From assembly GCA_026989405.1 (NCBI GenBank), contig JALSJL010000456.1, positions 1 through 9,565 of the forward strand: 9,565 bases of DNA, written 5' to 3'. Numbering within the stretch: the first letter of the stretch is position 1; each line of letters opens with the position of its first letter. Position numbers and translations under genes: made by a program. This document shows positions 6,313 through 9,565 of the stretch, one piece after another. The stretch is from Marinosulfonomonas sp. (GTDB lineage Bacteria > Pseudomonadota > Alphaproteobacteria > Rhodobacterales > Rhodobacteraceae). The notes beneath the pieces were generated by a model. That model saw only the letters and a list, made by a program, of their open reading frames with translations. It was not told the DNA's origin and searched no databases.

Positions 6313-6344
6313 GGTGGGCCGGGTTTGTACGAACCCGGTCCACC
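6313..6344 (+). other. 13-bp stem-loop between rpoA and rplQ
   Basis: Bases 6313-6325 pair with 6332-6344 over 13 positions, with a single G-T wobble and a 6-nt loop TGTACG. It begins 6 nt after the rpoA stop. There is no T tail, so it is more likely an RNA-stability or processing element than an intrinsic terminator. Confidence 0.65.
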
Positions 6345-6365
6345 GTCGCCGTACGTTTCGTATGT

Positions 6366-6439
6366 TTGCGGGCCCCCGCAACGTGCGAAGGGTGCAAACC
6401 GGGCACCTGCCCCAAGGAGAGCACGGCGCACGCACGCCG
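6366..6439 (+). other. Three further stem-loops in the rplQ leader
   Basis: TTGCGG 6366-6371 pairs with CCGCAA 6376-6381 (loop GCCC). GGTGC 6391-6395 pairs with GCACC 6403-6407. CGGCG 6424-6428 pairs with CGCCG 6435-6439. Together with the stem at 6313-6344 they fill the 169-nt rpoA-rplQ gap up to the ribosome site AAGGA at 6463-6467. Such a run of stems suggests an RNA regulatory leader, perhaps for feedback by L17, but no family is recognised. Confidence 0.45.
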
Positions 6440-6475
6440 GGCCGGACAAAGCAAAATTGAAGAAGGACCAGAACC

Positions 6476-6898
6476 ATGCGCCACGCACGCGGATACCGCC
6501 GCCTGAACCGAACCCACGAGCACCGCAAGGCGCTCTTTGCCAACATGGCCGGTTCGCTCATCGAACATGAACAGATCAAGACGACACTGCCCAAGGCCAA
6601 AGAGCTTCGGCGCATCATCGAAAAGCTGGTAACCCTTGGAAAACGCGGTGATTTGCACGCCCGCCGCCAGGCTGCCGCGCAGTTGAAGCAGGATGCCTAT
6701 GTGGCAAAACTGTTTGAGGTGATCGGCCCGCGTTACAAGGACCGCCAGGGCGGGTATGTGCGCGTTCTCAAGGCCGGCTTTCGCTATGGCGACATGGCCC
6801 CGATGGCCATCATCGAGTTTGTCGACCGCGACGTGAACGCCAAGGGCGCCGCCGACAAGGCCCGGGTTTCCGCCGAGGAAGGCACCGAGGCCGAATAG
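6476..6898 (+). CDS. rplQ: 50S ribosomal protein L17
   Basis: Large-subunit protein L17, located near the peptide exit tunnel. The 140-residue product opens with the family signature MRHARGYRRLNRTHEHRKAL and continues with LFANMAGSLIEHEQIKTT. The core has LVTLGKRGDLHARRQAAA and the segment RYKDRQGGYVRVLKAGFRYGDMAPMAIIEFVDR. A short acidic tail of about 20 residues extends the bacterial core, as often in alphaproteobacteria. AAGGA at 6463-6467 supports the ATG. It is the last gene of the alpha operon, directly followed by a strong terminator. Confidence 0.97.
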   Translation: MRHARGYRRLNRTHEHRKALFANMAGSLIEHEQIKTTLPKAKELRRIIEKLVTLGKRGDLHARRQAAAQLKQDAYVAKLFEVIGPRYKDRQGGYVRVLKAGFRYGDMAPMAIIEFVDRDVNAKGAADKARVSAEEGTEAE

Positions 6899-6922
6899 GC
6901 TAACCCGTTGAAAACATTAATG

Positions 6923-6957
6923 ATCCGCGGCGCCCGGGCGCCGCGGATTTTGCTTTT
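6923..6957 (+). terminator. Strong intrinsic terminator of the alpha operon
   Basis: Bases 6923-6948 are a perfect 26-nt palindrome, folding to an 11-bp GC-rich stem (ATCCGCGGCGC/GCGCCGCGGAT) with a CCGG loop. A TTTT run at 6948-6951 and TTTT at 6954-6957 follow. It lies 24 nt after the rplQ stop and insulates the luxRI genes from ribosomal transcription. Confidence 0.92.
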
Positions 6958-7064
6958 GGCCCTGCAGGGCCGCCCGCCGCGCCCGTGGCATACCCGCGCA
7001 GGGGGCCACGCCGGCGCTGGATACTACCAGTTGGGATGCAGACAAACAAAAACACAAGTTAAAG
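6958..7064. other. Non-coding spacer with palindromes and an A-rich end
   Basis: No gene is supported here. GGCCCTGCAGGGCC at 6958-6971 is a perfect palindrome. CGTGGC at 6984-6989 pairs with GCCACG at 7005-7010. From 7041 to 7064 the sequence turns A-rich (GACAAACAAAAACACAAG), which could act as an UP-like element for the luxR promoter. The sharp shift from GC-rich to AT-rich near 7020-7040 may mark a boundary of inserted DNA. Confidence 0.4.
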
Positions 7065-7093
7065 TTGACAAGTTTTTTTGCAGCTTGTCTAAC
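7065..7093 (+). promoter_or_regulatory. Promoter of luxR (and probably luxI)
   Basis: A perfect -35 hexamer TTGACA at 7065-7070 is followed after 17 bp by TCTAAC at 7088-7093, a four-of-six -10. The spacer contains seven consecutive T. A-rich sequence upstream may act as an UP element. Transcription would begin near 7100, leaving a leader of about 210 nt before the preferred luxR start. Confidence 0.65.
7067..7089. promoter_or_regulatory. Candidate operator inside the luxR promoter
   Basis: GACAAG at 7067-7072 and CTTGTC at 7084-7089 form a perfect inverted repeat with an 11-bp spacer. It overlaps the end of the -35 hexamer and the beginning of the -10, where a bound protein would block RNA polymerase. 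The binding protein is unknown; LuxR itself or an outside repressor are both possible. Confidence 0.4.
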
Positions 7094-7186
7094 AAGGCAT
7101 GCGCCAACCAACCCGCCAACCGATTCCAGTCAGGAAACAATACCTGAGCTCCACACCCGGTCACGACCGGCGGCTGCGGGTTCTGG

Positions 7187-7212
7187 CCTGTTGAGGCAAT
7201 ACGCTCAACCGG
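7187..7212. promoter_or_regulatory. Lux-box-sized palindrome upstream of luxR
   Basis: The core GTTGAG-N8-CTCAAC (7190-7209) is a perfect 20-bp dyad, the size and 6-8-6 layout of a lux box. One mismatch further out, CC at 7187-7188 and GG at 7211-7212 extend it to 26 bp. It lies about 100 bp before the preferred luxR start. The half-site differs from the Vibrio ACCTGT, as would be expected in a distant LuxR. It could also fold as an RNA hairpin, but no T run follows. Confidence 0.45.
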
Positions 7213-7309
7213 TTTGAAAAAACATGAGGAAAGTGGTCTAAAGATGTGGCAGCCGACAAAGGAAATTTTTCTGAGTCCACATGACCAAATTGAATCGAGT
7301 GGAATATTG

Positions 7310-7921
7310 ATGAACAGTAACCGGGCAGTGGAACAGCTCCTGGAAGAGTTGGACGACTTGGCGCCTTGTGGGTATTCAGTTGGGCTGCACATTCGCTACG
7401 CCTCACCACTGGTTTACAAGAAGACCTTCAACGAAGAGTGGCAGAAAATTTACGATGAGAATGCGTATGCGTTGCGCGACCCCACTGTTTTCTGGGGGTT
7501 GGGCGTCAAGGGTGCCACCCGTTGGAGTGCGATAAAACTGCCGGATCCATTCAGCATCATGGAAAAATCCCGCGAGTTCGGGCTGCTCTACGGGGCAGTA
7601 ATTTCGTGGGGGCCGATTACTTCGAGATCGATCGTGGGAATTGCCAGGGACGACAGGGAATTCACGGACGAGGAAATCGACGCAGCCGTAGAGATTGTAA
7701 AGAAACTGCATGATCTGGCTGAACCACCAACTGAACTCACTAATGCGCAGGTTGAGGCTCTGCGATTGTTGTCTGACGGGTATCGGCATACCGCTGCAGC
7801 TGCCAAACTCGGAATTTCCGAGAGTGCTTTGAAGGCACGGCTCAAATCCGCTCGAACTCGCCTGGGGGCAAGAACGACTGCTGAGGCGATTCGAAAAGCC
7901 AGAGAGTACAGGTTTCTGTAA
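7310..7921 (+). CDS. LuxR-family autoinducer-binding transcription regulator
   Basis: A quorum-sensing regulator that should bind an acyl-homoserine lactone and then DNA. From the ATG at 7310 it is 203 residues. The N-terminal autoinducer-binding domain (about 5-135) shows the hallmark residues W44, Y48, D57, P58 and W72 in EEWQKIYDENAYALRDPTV and ATRWSAI. The C-terminal GerE helix-turn-helix (about 143-200) has LTNAQVEALRLLSDGY and LGISESALKARLKSARTRLGA. The usual invariant Glu of the LTxRE motif is Gln147, while Leu151 and Gly157 are kept. Starts at 7244 (ATG, 225 residues, GAGGAAAG at 7226-7233) and 7214 (TTG) are also open; 7310 fits the family's N-terminal length best. It is clearly lower in G+C than the ribosomal genes. 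luxI follows 54 nt downstream. Confidence 0.9.
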   Translation: MNSNRAVEQLLEELDDLAPCGYSVGLHIRYASPLVYKKTFNEEWQKIYDENAYALRDPTVFWGLGVKGATRWSAIKLPDPFSIMEKSREFGLLYGAVISWGPITSRSIVGIARDDREFTDEEIDAAVEIVKKLHDLAEPPTELTNAQVEALRLLSDGYRHTAAAAKLGISESALKARLKSARTRLGARTTAEAIRKAREYRFL

Positions 7922-7929
7922 TGTAACAG
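7916..7929. promoter_or_regulatory. Short dyad at the luxR stop, upstream of luxI
   Basis: CTGT-N6-ACAG spans the luxR stop codon. The classical lux box has CTGT-N8-ACAG, so this is two bases shorter than normal. It lies 46 bp before the luxI start, with no clear -35/-10 downstream. It is a weak candidate for LuxR control of luxI. Confidence 0.25.
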
Positions 7930-7975
7930 GCCAGCCCGCCAGATCAGGTTATCCAACCCCGAACTGGAGGCTAAT

Positions 7976-8563
7976 ATGCAAGCTACTACACTATCATTTG
8001 ACAACATGCACAAGCATGGGGATCTCTTTCCCAATATGCTCAGGGCACGTCACAGCACGTTCATCGATCGCAAGAAATGGCAACTGCCCGAGGCAGATGG
8101 CATGGAATACGACCAGTATGACACCCCGGCCAGCCGTTGGGTTTGCGTGCACGAATTCGGAGAGATTCTGGCAGGTGTCAGGCTGACCCCGACTACAGCG
8201 CGTTGCGGCATCTATTCCTACATGATCCGCGACGCCCAGCTTGGGCTGCTCGAAGCGATCCCGAGCAATCTTCTCTGGGAAGAGGCGCCGGTTGCACCAC
8301 ATGTGTGGGAAAGTTCGCGCGTGTTCGTGGCCCGGGCGGTACCGTCGCGCCAAAGGCTTCGCGTTCAGGTCGCGTTGATCAGCGAAATGGTCAATTCGGC
8401 CCGAAGCCTCGGTGCCACGTCATTGCTTGGTATCATTCCCGAGCATTCGCCGCGCCTTGCGCGACGGACCGGGATCGACTGTGTTCCGGCCGGCCCGGTT
8501 CTTGATTTTGAGGACAACCGAAGCGTTTGTGTCAAAATCAATCTGGCGCAGAAACTGCACTGA
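7976..8563 (+). CDS. Acyl-homoserine-lactone synthase (LuxI family)
   Basis: A cytoplasmic enzyme that joins S-adenosylmethionine with an acyl chain from acyl-ACP to give an N-acyl-homoserine-lactone signal. The 195-residue product has the family's conserved residues: R25 and F29 in LRARHSTF, W35, then E44, D46 and D49 in GMEYDQYD. It also has R69 in GVRLTPT, and E112 and R115 in WESSRVFV. This set makes it a probably active synthase. GGAGG at 7966-7970, five bases before the ATG, is a strong ribosome site. It lies 54 nt after luxR in the same direction, so the two are probably co-transcribed. The acyl chain cannot be read from the sequence. Its first 20 codons are AT-rich, later parts closer to the genome average. 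Confidence 0.93.
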   Translation: MQATTLSFDNMHKHGDLFPNMLRARHSTFIDRKKWQLPEADGMEYDQYDTPASRWVCVHEFGEILAGVRLTPTTARCGIYSYMIRDAQLGLLEAIPSNLLWEEAPVAPHVWESSRVFVARAVPSRQRLRVQVALISEMVNSARSLGATSLLGIIPEHSPRLARRTGIDCVPAGPVLDFEDNRSVCVKINLAQKLH

Positions 8564-8574
8564 CGATTGTGTCT

Positions 8575-8601
8575 CGCGCACGCTTTCAACCGGCGTGCGC
8601 G
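8575..8601 (+). other. Hairpin between luxI and rarA
   Basis: CGCGCACG at 8575-8582 and CGTGCGCG at 8594-8601 form a perfect 8-bp stem with an 11-nt loop. It starts 12 nt after the luxI stop and ends 17 nt before the rarA ATG. No T tail follows. It may end or stabilise the luxRI RNA, or restrict access to the rarA start. Confidence 0.5.
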
Positions 8602-8618
8602 GCGCTTATGGTGCGTCC

Positions 8619-9565
8619 ATGGCCGATTTGTTTGGAACCGCATCTGTTACCAGCGACACCGGGCGGGCGCACCGCCCGCTCGCCGACCGGCTTCGCCCGG
8701 TTTCGCTTGCAAATGTCATCGGGCAGGACCACCTGCTTGGCCCCGAGGGGCCGCTTGGGGCCATGCTGGCCTCCGAAAGCCTGGGCTCGCTGATATTCTG
8801 GGGGCCTCCGGGCGTTGGCAAGACAACAATTGCCCGTCTGCTCGCTCATGAGTCGGATCGTCATTTTGAGCAGATCAGCGCTATTTTTTCGGGCATCTCA
8901 GACCTGAAAAAGGTGTTCGAATCCGCGAGGCTCCGCCACCAGAACGGGCGCGGCACAGTTTTGTTCGTCGATGAAATCCACCGGTTCAACAAGGCGCAGC
9001 AAGACAGTTTCCTGCCCCACATGGAAGATGGCACGATTGTTCTGGTCGGGGCCACGACCGAAAACCCCAGCTTCGAGCTGAACGCAGCCCTGCTGTCACG
9101 TGCGCAAGTTCTCGTTCTTGAGCGCCTGGGTATCGATGCACTCGAAAAGCTGGCGCAACGGGCCGAAACGGAAACCGGGAAGGCACTGCCATTGGAGGCA
9201 AGCGCCCGAACCGCGCTTCTGGAAATGGCCGATGGCGATGGACGGGCCTTGCTGAACCTGGTGGAGCAAGTGCTCGCATGGTCGCTGGACAGCCCGCTTG
9301 GCGCCGAAGCTCTGAGTGAGCGCTTGATGCGCCGGGCCTCGAAATACGACAAGAGCGGTGATGAGCACTACAACCTTGTTTCCGCCCTGCACAAATCGGT
9401 TCGCGGCTCGGACCCGGACGCAGCGCTTTACTGGCTGGCCCGCATGCTGGCTGGTGGCGAAGACCCCCGCTACCTGGCCCGGCGGATCACACGAATGGCA
9501 ATCGAAGATATCGGTCTTGCCGACCCGCAGGCACAGGGCGTCTGCCTTCAGGCATGGCAAACATA
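8619..9565 (+). CDS. rarA: Replication-associated recombination protein RarA (MgsA), 3' end cut by the window edge
   Basis: An AAA+ ATPase of the clamp-loader/RuvB superfamily, acting at stalled or damaged replication forks. The window shows 315 codons of a protein usually around 430-450 residues. The start MADLFGT and RPLADRLRPVSLANVIGQDHLLG are typical. Walker A is GPPGVGKTT at 62-70, Walker B VLFVDEIHRF at 114-123, and the sensor-1 region GATTENPSFELN at 144-155 is followed by the arginine finger SR at 160-161. A sensor-2 arginine is in GDGRALLNLVE (R209). The later segment SGDEHYNLVSALHKSVRGSDPDAALYW is the RarA-specific C-terminal domain. No clear ribosome site precedes the ATG; an out-of-frame ATG lies at 8608. 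It follows luxI by 55 nt. Confidence 0.95.
   Translation, partial: MADLFGTASVTSDTGRAHRPLADRLRPVSLANVIGQDHLLGPEGPLGAMLASESLGSLIFWGPPGVGKTTIARLLAHESDRHFEQISAIFSGISDLKKVFESARLRHQNGRGTVLFVDEIHRFNKAQQDSFLPHMEDGTIVLVGATTENPSFELNAALLSRAQVLVLERLGIDALEKLAQRAETETGKALPLEASARTALLEMADGDGRALLNLVEQVLAWSLDSPLGAEALSERLMRRASKYDKSGDEHYNLVSALHKSVRGSDPDAALYWLARMLAGGEDPRYLARRITRMAIEDIGLADPQAQGVCLQAWQT

Noticed and set aside
4345..6618. A 757-codon minus-strand open frame
   Set aside because: It lies opposite rpsM, rpsK, rpoA and rplQ. Long antisense frames are common in GC-rich genes, and the product is low-complexity and unlike a protein family.
6908..7147. A 79-codon plus-strand frame after rplQ
   Set aside because: It runs through the terminator palindrome and the luxR promoter and has no ribosome site or recognisable protein.
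6899..8618. A mobile element carrying luxRI
   Set aside because: No transposase, integrase, flanking direct repeats or tRNA attachment site are visible; only composition suggests transfer.

Overview
The window comes from an alphaproteobacterium, most likely a Rhodobacterales (roseobacter-type) genome. The evidence is the high G+C of the housekeeping genes, the order rplO-secY-adk-rpsM-rpsK-rpoA-rplQ with no rpsD, rpmJ or infA inside it, a 338-residue RpoA, a four-cysteine adenylate kinase, and LuxR, LuxI and RarA proteins that read like roseobacter versions. This is a judgement from the protein sequences, not a database result.

Layout. (1) 1-1281: a LysR-family regulator on the minus strand, cut by the left edge, diverges from a 92-residue DUF4242-type protein across a 146-bp AT-rich gap. 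(2) 1282-1578: a hairpin terminator, then a strikingly C-rich, G-poor stretch with a candidate promoter for the ribosomal genes. (3) 1579-6898: the distal spc operon (rplO, secY, adk) and the alpha operon (rpsM, rpsK, rpoA, rplQ), all on the plus strand. Most gaps between these genes carry strong inverted repeats: rplO/secY, adk/rpsM, rpsK/rpoA and rpoA/rplQ. A TTGACG-N17-TAGATC promoter and a folded leader of about 150 nt precede rpsM. A 26-nt perfect palindrome with a T tail ends the cluster after rplQ. (4) 6899-8563: an acyl-homoserine-lactone quorum-sensing pair, luxR then luxI. It is preceded by a good sigma-70-type promoter whose spacer carries an inverted repeat, and by a 26-bp lux-box-sized palindrome. 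(5) 8619-9565: the first 315 codons of rarA (mgsA), cut by the right edge.

How the parts work together. The central block makes ribosomal proteins, the protein-export channel, adenylate kinase and the RNA polymerase alpha subunit, all tied to growth rate. The luxRI pair sits just downstream, insulated by the rplQ terminator, and luxR is clearly poorer in G+C than the ribosomal genes; this fits an acquired quorum-sensing cassette placed between rplQ and rarA. The LysR/DUF4242 pair sits where rpmD would be expected upstream of rplO, so the classical spc operon is interrupted there. I found no CRISPR array, insertion sequence, tRNA or rRNA gene. Nothing here is clearly a wholly new system. The most promising unexplained signals are the dyads around luxR and the structured leaders in the ribosomal cluster.
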